From CAYLNL01 sp964385175 (GTDB taxonomy: Bacteria > Bacteroidota > Bacteroidia > Flavobacteriales > Flavobacteriaceae): a DNA stretch of 32,825 bases. A program made the translations under genes and the position numbers. The DNA is taken from assembly GCA_964385175.1 (NCBI GenBank), contig CAYLNL010000019.1, positions 1-32,825 of the forward strand. Reading direction: 5' to 3'. The notes beneath the pieces were generated by a model. The model was given only the letters and a program-made list of their open reading frames with translations, was not told the DNA's origin and did not search any database. Of the stretch, positions 17,200 through 25,091 are shown in pieces; within the stretch, counting starts at the first letter, position 1, and each line of letters begins with the position of its first letter.

Positions 17200-17223
17200 A
17201 GCTGTTATTCCTTAAAAACAGCT
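17200..17223. terminator. upstream hairpin of a tandem pair after the TPR gene
   Basis: AGCTGTT (17200-17206) and AACAGCT (17217-17223) form a 7-base stem with a 10-base loop. There is no T-run after it. It lies just before the stronger hairpin at 17241-17268. Confidence 0.3.
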
Positions 17224-17240
17224 GAAATAACTATAAAAGA

Positions 17241-17268
17241 GAAGGGAATTTATTTATAAATTCCCTTC
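17241..17268. terminator. perfect 12-bp stem hairpin, probable terminator of the TPR gene
   Basis: GAAGGGAATTTA (17241-17252) pairs perfectly with TAAATTCCCTTC (17257-17268) around a four-base loop, followed by the T-rich TTATTATT. It lies 70 bases after the TPR gene stop. The next gene's ATG is only 18 bases downstream, so the hairpin would also sit in or before the gldA leader. It may terminate readthrough into gldA or occlude its translation start. Confidence 0.65.
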
Positions 17269-17286
17269 TTATTATTGGTAACCATT

Positions 17287-18183
17287 ATGTCTATACAAGT
17301 TACACAGCTCACCAAACTGTATGGAAACCGAAAAGCGGTAGATAACCTCACCTTCACTATAAAAAAAGGAGAAGTAGTAGGATTTTTAGGACCCAATGGC
17401 GCCGGCAAATCTACCACCATGAAAATACTCACAGGCTGTTTGCCCCCAACAGGAGGACACATTACCATAAACGGCTTAGATATACACTCTCAAAAAAAAG
17501 CCGCCCAGCAAACCATCGGGTATTTACCAGAACATAACCCCCTCTACCCGGCAATGTATGTGCGCGAATTTTTAGCCTTCCAGGCTCAGATATACAAAAT
17601 CCCTAAACACGCCATTTCAAAAAGTATAGACCTTGTGGGGTTAGCGTCTGAAGCCCATAAAAAAATAGGAAATCTTTCCAAGGGATACCGCCAGCGAGTA
17701 GGCTTAGCCGCCGCACTGCTGCATGACCCCCAGGCGCTTATTTTAGACGAACCCTCCACAGGGTTAGACCCTAACCAGTTAGAAGCCATGCGTGACAATA
17801 TCCGTAAACTCGGCGAAGAAAAAATAATTCTCCTCTCCACCCACCTCATGCAAGAAGTACAAGCAGTGTGTAACCGCGCCCTCCTTCTCCATAAAGGACG
17901 CTTAGTTGCCGATGTAGCCCTGAACCATAACCAGCAGAACGAAGAACAAGTAATAGAAGTAGAATTTGATAATGCAGTGGAAGAAACACTCTTATCCCAG
18001 CTACCCCAACTTATAAAAACATATAAAAAAAGCGAATTTATTTATCAACTCACCTTCAACGGTAAGCCAGATAACCGCTCCGCCGTTTTTGATTTTGCCA
18101 GCCAAAACAAACTTAGAATTTTGCAACTCACCCACAAAAACAAAGACCTCGAAACGTTATTCAGAGAACACACCACAGACTAA
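17287..18183 (+). CDS. gldA: ABC transporter ATP-binding protein, GldA-like gliding motility protein
   Basis: A 298-residue ATPase with Walker A GPNGAGKS (35-42), Q-loop region around IGYLPE, ABC signature LSKGYRQR (130-137), Walker B LILDEP (151-156) and the H-loop STH (His186). After about residue 215 comes a C-terminal extension of about 80 residues. Length and layout match GldA of Bacteroidota gliding motility, which works with the membrane proteins GldF and GldG. Those partners are not next to it here, so the assignment rests on overall resemblance; another CcmA/NatA-type ATPase is possible. The frame extends to a TTG at 17275, but ATG 17287 is the natural start. It is convergent with glmM. 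Confidence 0.75.
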   Translation: MSIQVTQLTKLYGNRKAVDNLTFTIKKGEVVGFLGPNGAGKSTTMKILTGCLPPTGGHITINGLDIHSQKKAAQQTIGYLPEHNPLYPAMYVREFLAFQAQIYKIPKHAISKSIDLVGLASEAHKKIGNLSKGYRQRVGLAAALLHDPQALILDEPSTGLDPNQLEAMRDNIRKLGEEKIILLSTHLMQEVQAVCNRALLLHKGRLVADVALNHNQQNEEQVIEVEFDNAVEETLLSQLPQLIKTYKKSEFIYQLTFNGKPDNRSAVFDFASQNKLRILQLTHKNKDLETLFREHTTD

Positions 18184-18261
18184 AATACAGTCCCCAACTA
18201 CTAATCAAATTGTTAAAATCTGCACAACTCTGAGAAATAAAGAAAAACCATTTGCCAAAAC

Positions 18262-19647
18262 CTACCCCATCATTCCCCTGAGCTCCTCTACAAAACCACT
18301 CGCCAGTCCATCCGCCTCCGCCTGCGTGCGCGCCTCCGTGTAGATGCGCACAATAGGCTCCGTGTTAGATTTTCGCAAGTGCACCCAACCAGCCTCAAAA
18401 TCGATTTTAAACCCATCCACCATCGTAATTCGTTCCCCAGCGTAGCGCACCTTCAGGCGTCCCAATGCCGTCTCCAACGAAAATCCTGTACCCAATTCCA
18501 GCTTTCGCTTACTCATAAAATACGGAGGATAGCCCTCCCGCAGCATCTTTGCTCTAACCCCTTTCTCCGCCAAATACGTCAGAAACAAAGCGATGCCCAC
18601 CAGCGCATCCCGCCCGTAGTGCAGTGCTGGGTAAATAACCCCCCCATTTCCCTCACCCCCTATTACCGCCCCCGTTTCTTTCATGCGCGCCACCACATGC
18701 ACCTCGCCTACAGCCGAAGCCTCATAGCGCCCGCCATGCTTTTCCGTAACATCGCGCAACGCCCGCGAAGAAGACAAATTAGAAACCGTGTTTCCCGGGG
18801 TTTTGCCTAACACATAATCAGCGCACGCCACTAAGGTATATTCCTCCCCAAACAACTCCCCGTCATGGCACATAAAAACCAACCTATCCACATCCGGGTC
18901 CACCGCAATCCCCAAATCTGCCTTCTCCCGCACCACCCGTTCCGCCAAGTCCGTTAAATGCTCCTTCAGCGGCTCCGGGTTATGCGGAAACCGCCCGTTT
19001 GGCTCGCAGTACAGCCGCACCACTTCCGCTCCCAGGCGTTCCAGCAATGCCGGAACAGCAATACCGCCGGTAGAATTTACCCCATCCACCACAATTTTAA
19101 ATTTACGCGTGCGTATCCTTTCCACATCCACCAACGGCAAATCCAACACCTTTTGAATGTGAAGAGCTATGTACTCATTTTTAGAAACCACCCGCCCTAA
19201 CTGCTCCACCCCGGCAAACCCAAAATCCCCTTTTTCGGCGATTTCCAGTAGCGCCGCCCCGTCTTGCATACTGATAAACTCCCCCTGTTCATTTAGCAAT
19301 TTCAAAGCATTCCACTCCTTCGGGTTATGGCTCGCCGTTAAGATAATGCCCCCATCGGCTTTCTCTTCCACAACCGCAATTTCCACCGTAGGCGTAGTGC
19401 TTAGCCCCAGGTCTATCACGTTTATTCCCAAAGCCGTAAGGCCCGCCATGGTGAGTTGCTGCACCATTTCACCCGATATACGGGCATCGCGCCCTATCAC
19501 AACCGAGGGATGCTCTTTTTGGGCTCTTTCCTTTAACCAAACCCCGTAAGCTGCCGCAAATTTCACCACATCTGGCGGCGTTAAATTATCTCCCGCCGTT
19601 CCCCCTATCGTTCCCCGTATTCCCGAAATAGATTTTATAAGCGTCAT
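18262..19647 (-). CDS. glmM: phosphoglucosamine mutase (alpha-D-phosphohexomutase family)
   Basis: Interconverts glucosamine-6-phosphate and glucosamine-1-phosphate on the path to UDP-GlcNAc and hence peptidoglycan. From ATG 19647 the protein has 461 residues: MTLIKSISGIRGTIGG at the start, the phosphoserine loop TASHNPKEWNALK (Ser106), the metal loop AVDPDVDRL (Asp250, Asp252, Asp254), the sugar loop GGEGNGG and the phosphate loop RKSNTEPIVRIYTEA near the C-terminus. All key loops are intact. Bacteroidota enzymes of this type are usually annotated GlmM, though a broader phosphomannomutase/phosphoglucomutase activity cannot be excluded from sequence. The frame runs 8 codons further upstream but the MTLIKSISG start is the conserved one. 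It is convergent with gldA, with a 78-base gap. Confidence 0.9.
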   Translation of the reverse strand: MTLIKSISGIRGTIGGTAGDNLTPPDVVKFAAAYGVWLKERAQKEHPSVVIGRDARISGEMVQQLTMAGLTALGINVIDLGLSTTPTVEIAVVEEKADGGIILTASHNPKEWNALKLLNEQGEFISMQDGAALLEIAEKGDFGFAGVEQLGRVVSKNEYIALHIQKVLDLPLVDVERIRTRKFKIVVDGVNSTGGIAVPALLERLGAEVVRLYCEPNGRFPHNPEPLKEHLTDLAERVVREKADLGIAVDPDVDRLVFMCHDGELFGEEYTLVACADYVLGKTPGNTVSNLSSSRALRDVTEKHGGRYEASAVGEVHVVARMKETGAVIGGEGNGGVIYPALHYGRDALVGIALFLTYLAEKGVRAKMLREGYPPYFMSKRKLELGTGFSLETALGRLKVRYAGERITMVDGFKIDFEAGWVHLRKSNTEPIVRIYTEARTQAEADGLASGFVEELRGMMG

Positions 19648-19668
19648 ATTATACCTATCATTAAAAAA

Positions 19669-19676
19669 CAAATATA
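19669..19676 (-). promoter_or_regulatory. possible glmM -7 element
   Basis: On the minus strand this reads TATATTTG, an exact TAnnTTTG match 21 bases before the glmM ATG. No good -33 TTG is visible upstream of it. Confidence 0.25.
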
Positions 19677-19721
19677 CAGGGATTATAAAAAATCTTGAGG
19701 CGAATGTGTAATTTTAGGGCG

Positions 19722-20306
19722 ATGAATTACTTAGCGCACATTTACTTATCGGGCGATGAAGACCCCGTGAAAATTGGCAATTTTATTGCCGATTCCATCC
19801 ACGGGAAAAGATACCAACAATACCCTGCCTCCATTCAACGAGGAATTTTATTGCACCGCGCTATTGACACTTTTACCGATGCGCATCCCGTTTTCCGACA
19901 AAGCACTGCAAAATTGCACAAAAAATACAGCCATTACAGCGGGGTTATCGTGGACATTTTTTACGACCATTTCCTGGCAAAAAACTGGGCAAACTATTCC
20001 CCTGTTCCCCTGGCTCTTTACGCAGCCAATTTTTACAACCTGCTTCAAAAAAATGAATCCCTGCTGCCCGAAGCCACTAAACGGATGCTGCCCTACATGA
20101 TTGCCAACGACTGGCTAAGCAGCTATGCCACCCAGGAAGGCATTTCAAAAGCGCTGGAAGGAATGAACCGCCGCACCCAAAACCGCTCCCGCATGAATGA
20201 AGCTATCACTCAACTAAATCAATATTATACTACCTTTGAAGCCGAGTTTACGTTATTTTTTAACGAGGTAATTTCATTTTCGAACCATACATTGAGTAAT
20301 TTATGA
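19722..20306 (+). CDS. acyl carrier protein phosphodiesterase family protein (AcpH-like)
   Basis: From ATG 19722 the protein has 194 residues and starts MNYLAHIYLSG. It carries the family's signature stretch near the N-terminus: GNFIADSIHG followed by HRAIDTFTDAHPVF, with conserved Asp and His residues that bind the metal in this HD-like hydrolase fold, then KYSHYSGVIVDIFYDHFLAKNW. The E. coli member removes 4'-phosphopantetheine from acyl carrier protein; many Bacteroidota homologues are annotated only by homology. Its stop overlaps the start of the gamma-glutamyltranspeptidase gene (ATGA), so the two are probably translated together. An upstream in-frame ATG at 19695 is less likely. Confidence 0.88.
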   Translation: MNYLAHIYLSGDEDPVKIGNFIADSIHGKRYQQYPASIQRGILLHRAIDTFTDAHPVFRQSTAKLHKKYSHYSGVIVDIFYDHFLAKNWANYSPVPLALYAANFYNLLQKNESLLPEATKRMLPYMIANDWLSSYATQEGISKALEGMNRRTQNRSRMNEAITQLNQYYTTFEAEFTLFFNEVISFSNHTLSNL

Positions 20307-21988
20307 AAAAAATAATAGGCGTTGTAGTCATTTTTTTGAGTTTTTCCTGTAAACAAACCACCCGGACACAGCAACCGGGAGAACCACTTAAAAACGGTAT
20401 GGTAGTAGCCGCCCGCAAAGAAGCTGCCGAAATTGGCGTAGAAATCCTGAAAAAAGGCGGAAATGCTTTTGACGCTATGGTTGCTACCGAACTGGCGCTG
20501 GCAGTGGCCTATCCGTATGCCGGTAACCTGGGCGGCGGCGGTTTCATGGTCTATCGCCTCCACACGGGAGAAACCGGCGCCTTAGACTACCGCGAAAAAG
20601 CGCCTTTGGCGGCTTCCCGCGATATGTACTTAGACAAAGACGGCAACGTAATTCCCGAAAAAAGTACCACCGGCGCACTCGCAAGCGGCGTACCCGGCAC
20701 AATAGCGGGTATTTTTGCCATACACCAAAAATTCGGGACACTTCCTTTAAAAACACTCTTAGAACCGGCCATTGCGTTAGCAGAAAAGGGAGTGGTAGTT
20801 ACCCCGAAACAAGAAGAGCGGTTAAACCGGTATCGCGAAGTCATTACCCGCACAAGCGGCGCCAACACCCTGTTTTCTAAAACCTTTAAAGCCGGCGATG
20901 TTATTACCTACCCCCCCCTGGCGCAAACCCTCCGCCGGATTGAGCAAAACGGCAAAAACGAGTTTTACAAAGGCGAAACCGCCCGCAAATTAGTAGCCTT
21001 TCTACAGGCAAAAGGAGGCATTATTACAATGGAAGACCTCGCCCGGTACGAGGTAAAATGGCGGACGCCCGTCACATTTACCTATAAAGAACTCACCATC
21101 ACCTCCATGTCGCCCCCCAGCAGCGGCGGTATTACCTTAACCCAGATTATGAAAATGATAGAGCCTTATAACCTCGCCGAATGGGGGCAAAACAGTCTGA
21201 AAACCATGCAGCTTCTCGTTGAGGCGGAACGTAGGGCGTATGCCGACCGGAATTATTTCTTGGGCGACCCAGATTTTGTTCAAATCCCCACTAAAAAACT
21301 CTTAGACGAGGCTTATTTGAAAGAACGTATGAGCGATTTTTCGTTTGAAAGGGCGACGCCGTCAGGACAAATTGCACACGGGGCGATAGAAATTGCCGAA
21401 AGTAGCGAAACCACCCATTATTCTATCGTGGATGCTGCGGGAAATGCGGTTTCTGTTACCACCACCCTCAACGGGGCGTATGGCTCTAAATTGTATTGCG
21501 ATGAACTGGGCTTTTTTCTCAATAATGAGATGGATGATTTTAGCGCCAAACCGGGAACGCCTAATTATTTTGGACTCACCGGCGCCGAAGCCAACAGCAT
21601 TGCCCCCGGAAAACGCATGTTGAGTTCTATGACGCCAACCATTGTAACGAAAAACGGCAAGCTGTGGATGGTAGTGGGCACGCCCGGCGGCTCTACCATT
21701 ATTACGTCTGTATTGCAAACTATTTTAAATGTATATGAGTTTAAGATGGATATGCAGGAGGCGGTGAACGCTCCCCGCTTTCACCACCAGTGGCTGCCCG
21801 ATGTTATAATGTTAGAGCCCGGCGGATTCCCTGCCGAAGTGTTAGATGCCCTGAGAGAAAAAGGCTATACCATTGATGAGCGGGAAACCCCGGTGATTGG
21901 TAAAGTAGATGCTATTCTGGCGCTGCCCGGTGGTACGCTCCAGGGTGGCGCCGACCGGCGGGGCGATGATGCGGCGGTTGGGCTCTAA
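20303..21988 (+). CDS. ggt: gamma-glutamyltranspeptidase / glutathione hydrolase
   Basis: Hydrolyses or transfers the gamma-glutamyl group of glutathione and related peptides in the periplasm. The 561 residues start with a signal ending in FLSFSC, a probable lipobox, so the enzyme is likely membrane-tethered. The N-terminal half has the family pattern GGNAFDAMVATELALAVAYP, GNLGGGGF and DYREKAP. Autoprocessing should cut before Thr370 in SSETTHYSI, the nucleophile of the small subunit. MLSSMTPTIV and a GTPGGSTIITSVLQ stretch follow, and the end is GGADRRGDDAAVGL as expected. All key residues are present. It overlaps the ACP phosphodiesterase gene by four bases and precedes the LD-carboxypeptidase by 13. 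An 8-base C tract lies at 20911-20918. Confidence 0.95.
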   Translation: MKKIIGVVVIFLSFSCKQTTRTQQPGEPLKNGMVVAARKEAAEIGVEILKKGGNAFDAMVATELALAVAYPYAGNLGGGGFMVYRLHTGETGALDYREKAPLAASRDMYLDKDGNVIPEKSTTGALASGVPGTIAGIFAIHQKFGTLPLKTLLEPAIALAEKGVVVTPKQEERLNRYREVITRTSGANTLFSKTFKAGDVITYPPLAQTLRRIEQNGKNEFYKGETARKLVAFLQAKGGIITMEDLARYEVKWRTPVTFTYKELTITSMSPPSSGGITLTQIMKMIEPYNLAEWGQNSLKTMQLLVEAERRAYADRNYFLGDPDFVQIPTKKLLDEAYLKERMSDFSFERATPSGQIAHGAIEIAESSETTHYSIVDAAGNAVSVTTTLNGAYGSKLYCDELGFFLNNEMDDFSAKPGTPNYFGLTGAEANSIAPGKRMLSSMTPTIVTKNGKLWMVVGTPGGSTIITSVLQTILNVYEFKMDMQEAVNAPRFHHQWLPDVIMLEPGGFPAEVLDALREKGYTIDERETPVIGKVDAILALPGGTLQGGADRRGDDAAVGL

Positions 21989-22001
21989 AAAACAAATTGG
22001 A

Positions 22002-23054
22002 ATGAACCGGAGAAAATTTATACACAACAGCGTGGGGGCTTCTTTGTTGAGCCTTGCGCCTGCATGGGCGGGCGCACGCACGCAAAACCAAACGTATATG
22101 CCCGATACACTGAAACCTGCCCGGCTAAAGGAAGGCGCCGTAATAGGGTTAGTGGCGCCCGGTTATTTGATAGGGGAGGAGCCGCTGAACGATGTGAAAA
22201 AATACCTCGCAGAATTGGGGTATGTGCCCTACCACACCGATACCATTTTAAAAAAACACGGCTATTTTGCCGGAACGGATGAGGAACGGGTAGCAGACTT
22301 TAATGCTATGTTTATGAATGAGGCGGTAGATGCCGTTTTTTGCGCGCGCGGGGGCTATGGGTGTACGCGCATTCTCAACCGAGTAGATTTTGAGGCTATT
22401 CGCACACATCCTAAAATTTTGCTCGGCTTTAGCGATGTAACAGCCCTGTTAAATGCCATCTATCAAAAAACGGGGCTCGTAACCTTTCACGGGCCGGTAG
22501 GCACTACGCTGAACGACCCATATACAATTGACGCTTTAAAAAGCGTACTGGAAAACCCGCGGCGAAACCACCTTATCCAAAGCGAGGCGGAAGACCCGCA
22601 AAAAATAGCCGAGTCCCCGGAATATGAACGTTACCTGATACACCCGGGTAAGGCGGAAGGAAGGCTGGCCGGCGGCAATCTTTCGCTTATGGCGGCTATG
22701 TCTGGCACGCCCTATCAAATAAACTGCGAAAACGCCATTGTCTGTATAGAAGATGTGGACGAGGAGCCGTACCGGGTAGATAGGATGCTCACGCAACTGA
22801 TAGAAAGCGGCCAGTTGGGCAAAGCGGCCGGAATTGCATTGGGCGTTTTTAGCGGCTGCCATACCTCTAAAAACAAAAACTCTTTTTCCCTGAAAGAGGT
22901 TATTTTAGACCGGGTAAAACCACTCTCCCTCCCGGCGGTTTATGGGCTGTCTTTTGGGCATATAAAACACAACTTTACCTTCCCAATCGGGTTAGAGGCA
23001 GTTCTTGATGCCGGTGAAATGACGCTCCGGTTGAAAGGCAAAGCAGTAAGATAA
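22002..23054 (+). CDS. exported LD-carboxypeptidase (peptidase family S66)
   Basis: Removes the terminal D-alanine from L,D-peptide bonds of murein tetrapeptides, usually in peptidoglycan recycling. From ATG 22002 the protein has 350 residues. It starts MNRRKFIHNS, a twin-arginine-like motif followed by a hydrophobic stretch, so export is likely; most S66 enzymes are cytoplasmic, so this is somewhat unusual though common in Bacteroidota. The catalytic triad is visible: Ser144 in LLGFSDVTALL, Glu250 in CIEDVDEEPYRVDRML and His320 in GLSFGHIKHN. ARGGYGCTRIL (about 115-125) is also typical. The start lies 13 bases after ggt. Together with GGT it suggests an envelope peptide-processing operon. 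A longer frame to 21909 overlaps ggt and is rejected. Confidence 0.92.
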   Translation: MNRRKFIHNSVGASLLSLAPAWAGARTQNQTYMPDTLKPARLKEGAVIGLVAPGYLIGEEPLNDVKKYLAELGYVPYHTDTILKKHGYFAGTDEERVADFNAMFMNEAVDAVFCARGGYGCTRILNRVDFEAIRTHPKILLGFSDVTALLNAIYQKTGLVTFHGPVGTTLNDPYTIDALKSVLENPRRNHLIQSEAEDPQKIAESPEYERYLIHPGKAEGRLAGGNLSLMAAMSGTPYQINCENAIVCIEDVDEEPYRVDRMLTQLIESGQLGKAAGIALGVFSGCHTSKNKNSFSLKEVILDRVKPLSLPAVYGLSFGHIKHNFTFPIGLEAVLDAGEMTLRLKGKAVR

Positions 23055-23077
23055 GATAAGCGGCTTGCTTTTTATCT
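23054..23077. terminator. short imperfect hairpin between convergent genes
   Basis: AGATAAGC and GCTTTTTATCT form an imperfect stem that overlaps the last bases of both the LD-carboxypeptidase and the esterase stop region. It is short and has a mismatched part, so it is only a possible bidirectional terminator. Confidence 0.3.
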
Positions 23078-23881
23078 ACGCGAACGCGGCGGCACTAACC
23101 ACTTATAAGCCTGCGGAAACACCTCGCTCCAGAAGAGTTCGTTGTGTTCTTTTCCTTTCACGATGGCGCTGTAGAGACGGTTATCGGGTAATCCTTTTTC
23201 TTTGAGGAGAGCTATCATTTTTTCCTGGTTGCGAATGGTGGCTTCTTCTTCCTGTCCGCCGGTGGCAAAATAAAATTTCACCTCGGGGGCGGCGTTTAGT
23301 TGTTGCACCATTTTAAATATTTCGTCTGAAAACCAAAAACTGGGAGAAAAGATCCCCGCCTTTCCAAAAATAGTAGGGTATTTAATAGCGGCATAGAAAG
23401 AGAGCAACCCGCCCAGGGAGCTTCCCATGATAACAGTATTTTCTTTGGTATTCAAGGTGCGATATACCACATCTATATGAGGTTTCAGGGTTTCTATAAT
23501 AAAATCCAGGTACAAATCGCCCCGCCCTGTACCATATTGGGGGTGTTGAAAGGGAGCTAATTCTTCTATTCGTTTTTCCTCGCCGTGTTCAATTCCCACT
23601 ACAATTACCTCAGCATACGAAGCATTTAGAGATTCGTCTATACGCCATTCACCAGAATAAGCTGTGGCGGCATCAAAAAGGTTTTGAGCGTCTTGCATAT
23701 AAATCACCGGGTATTTCTTGGTAGTGCGCGAGTAATTCAGGGGTAGATAGACCCAGATTTTCTTTTTAGCGTTTAGCTGGGGAGCTGCAATAGTAAAGGT
23801 GCTTACGTTGGGAGCTGCCGTGTGCTGTGCAGACAGGCTTAGCTGACAGGCAAAAAATAGTAGCAGAATGCGGAGTTTCAT
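23072..23881 (-). CDS. exported alpha/beta-hydrolase esterase (putative esterase / Fes-EstD-like family)
   Basis: A 269-residue protein with a signal peptide (MKLRILLLFFACQLSLSAQ). It has the fold features of the PF00756 esterases: KKIWVYLPLNYSRTTKKYPVIYMQDAQNLFD, then EVIVVGIEHG, and the nucleophile elbow MGSSLGG (G-x-S-x-G with Ser155), with an EHNELFW stretch near the end that likely supplies the catalytic His. The family includes enterochelin and S-formylglutathione esterases and carbohydrate esterases, so the substrate cannot be assigned. It is convergent with the LD-carboxypeptidase and divergent from hsp20. Confidence 0.88.
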   Translation of the reverse strand: MKLRILLLFFACQLSLSAQHTAAPNVSTFTIAAPQLNAKKKIWVYLPLNYSRTTKKYPVIYMQDAQNLFDAATAYSGEWRIDESLNASYAEVIVVGIEHGEEKRIEELAPFQHPQYGTGRGDLYLDFIIETLKPHIDVVYRTLNTKENTVIMGSSLGGLLSFYAAIKYPTIFGKAGIFSPSFWFSDEIFKMVQQLNAAPEVKFYFATGGQEEEATIRNQEKMIALLKEKGLPDNRLYSAIVKGKEHNELFWSEVFPQAYKWLVPPRSRR

Positions 23882-23942
23882 ATAAGTAGGTATTTAATAA
23901 TATTTAAAACGAGACAAAATGGCATTATAATTTAGAAAAAAC

Positions 23943-23984
23943 AGACAAAAAGACATAAAAATAATGCTGGAATAGTCTTTGTCT
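23943..23984. promoter_or_regulatory. imperfect inverted repeat upstream of hsp20
   Basis: AGACAAAAAGAC (23943-23954) and AGTCTTTGTCT (23974-23984) are near-inverted copies with a 19-base spacer, located 52-93 bases before the hsp20 ATG in the gap shared with the divergent esterase. They could be an operator. No consensus was recognised. Confidence 0.3.
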
Positions 23985-24035
23985 ATATGCTGATGTAAAT
24001 ATAAGTAAAAAGTGTAACCCTAAAATTCAACTATT

Positions 24036-24479
24036 ATGAACTTACTAAAAAAAAGAGAAGATGTATGGCTTCCTTCGATTTTAGATGATTTTTTCACCCC
24101 CAATTTGTTTAGAGATGTCTTTAATCGAAGTATGGATAGCTGGCAGGTTCCGGCAGTGAATATTAAAGAAACCGACCGCGATTATCAGTTAGAATTAGCT
24201 GTTCCCGGTAAGAAAAAAGAAGATTTTAAAATTGAAATAGACGGGAATATCCTCACCATCTCTTCCGAGGAGAGAAAAGAGCGCGAAGAAAGTGAAGAAG
24301 GGCGATATACCCGTAGAGAGTTTAGCTATTCCTCTTTTAAACGGTCTTTTACCCTGCCAGCTGGAGTTATAGACTCTGAAAATATTAAAGCTACGTATGA
24401 TAAAGGAGTCCTTATTGTGAGTCTTGCTAAAAAAGAGGTGAAACCTCACAAGCCTGTTAAAATGATAGATGTAGCTTGA
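24036..24479 (+). CDS. small heat shock protein, Hsp20 / alpha-crystallin family
   Basis: A 147-residue ATP-independent chaperone that holds unfolding proteins in the cytoplasm. A short variable N-terminus (LLKKREDVWLPSILDDFFTP) precedes an alpha-crystallin domain from about residue 42 to the end. The hallmark segments are present: YQLELAVPGKKKEDFKIEID, ILTISSEE, a Glu/Arg-rich loop, then FKRSFTLPAGV and KGVLIVSLAKKE. It is a single gene with its own strong terminator 23 bases downstream, so it is probably a monocistronic stress gene. Confidence 0.95.
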   Translation: MNLLKKREDVWLPSILDDFFTPNLFRDVFNRSMDSWQVPAVNIKETDRDYQLELAVPGKKKEDFKIEIDGNILTISSEERKEREESEEGRYTRREFSYSSFKRSFTLPAGVIDSENIKATYDKGVLIVSLAKKEVKPHKPVKMIDVA

Positions 24480-24501
24480 TGTGTTGTTTGAACTTGGCAA
24501 G

Positions 24502-24527
24502 AACCCCGGCAGCGCCGGGGTTTTTTT
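24502..24527 (+). terminator. strong intrinsic terminator of hsp20
   Basis: AACCCCGGC and GCCGGGGTT form a 9-base GC-rich stem around an AGC loop, followed by a run of seven T. It starts 23 bases after the hsp20 stop. It is the clearest intrinsic terminator in the window. Confidence 0.9.
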
Positions 24528-24567
24528 GTTTCCTGTATCCCTGGCGAACTATTGGTGCATGGGCTAC

Positions 24568-25080
24568 CTATTTTTTGAACCACCCCGCATATACAATATA
24601 ATTCTGGGCAATACGTTCTATTTCGCCATTAAGGAGTTCCGGCGAAACCTCTTTTATCTTTTGAGCGGGCACGCCTGCGTATATGCTGCCGGCCGGTACG
24701 CGCGTGTTTTGGGTAACTACGGCGCCGGCGGCTATAATGCTGTTGCTCTCCACAACGCAGTTGTCCATAACAATGCTGCCCATGCCTATGAGCACATTAT
24801 CGTGGATGGTGCAGCCGTGCACAATGGCATTATGGCCTATGGAAACATTGTTGCCAATGCGGGTAGGCGCTTTCTGATAGGTGCCGTGTATAACAGCGCC
24901 GTCCTGTATGTTTACCCGGTTGCCTATGTGTATGTAATTTACATCGCCGCGAATAACGGCGTTGAACCATATACTGCATTGCTTTCCCATAAGCACCTCG
25001 CCCACGAGCGTGGCATTTTCAGCTATGTAGCAATCTTCGCCTATTTGCGGACGTTTTCCGTTTACTTCTTTCAGGAGCAT
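24568..25080 (-). CDS. gamma carbonic anhydrase-like left-handed beta-helix protein
   Basis: A 170-residue protein made of hexapeptide repeats (CYIAENATLVGEV, IGNRVNIQDGAVI, IGNNVSIGHNAIV, NVLIGMGSIV) that build a trimeric left-handed beta helix, ending in a C-terminal helix. The three histidines that bind zinc in gamma carbonic anhydrases are in place: His65 in VIHG, His83 in SIGHN and His88 in IVHG. Many such homologues lack proven carbonic anhydrase activity, so the name is by family. It is convergent with hsp20 and lies 11 bases downstream of the LytTR regulator stop on the same strand, so it may share that transcript. Confidence 0.92.
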   Translation of the reverse strand: MLLKEVNGKRPQIGEDCYIAENATLVGEVLMGKQCSIWFNAVIRGDVNYIHIGNRVNIQDGAVIHGTYQKAPTRIGNNVSIGHNAIVHGCTIHDNVLIGMGSIVMDNCVVESNSIIAAGAVVTQNTRVPAGSIYAGVPAQKIKEVSPELLNGEIERIAQNYIVYAGWFKK

Positions 25081-25091
25081 AGTTATACAAT

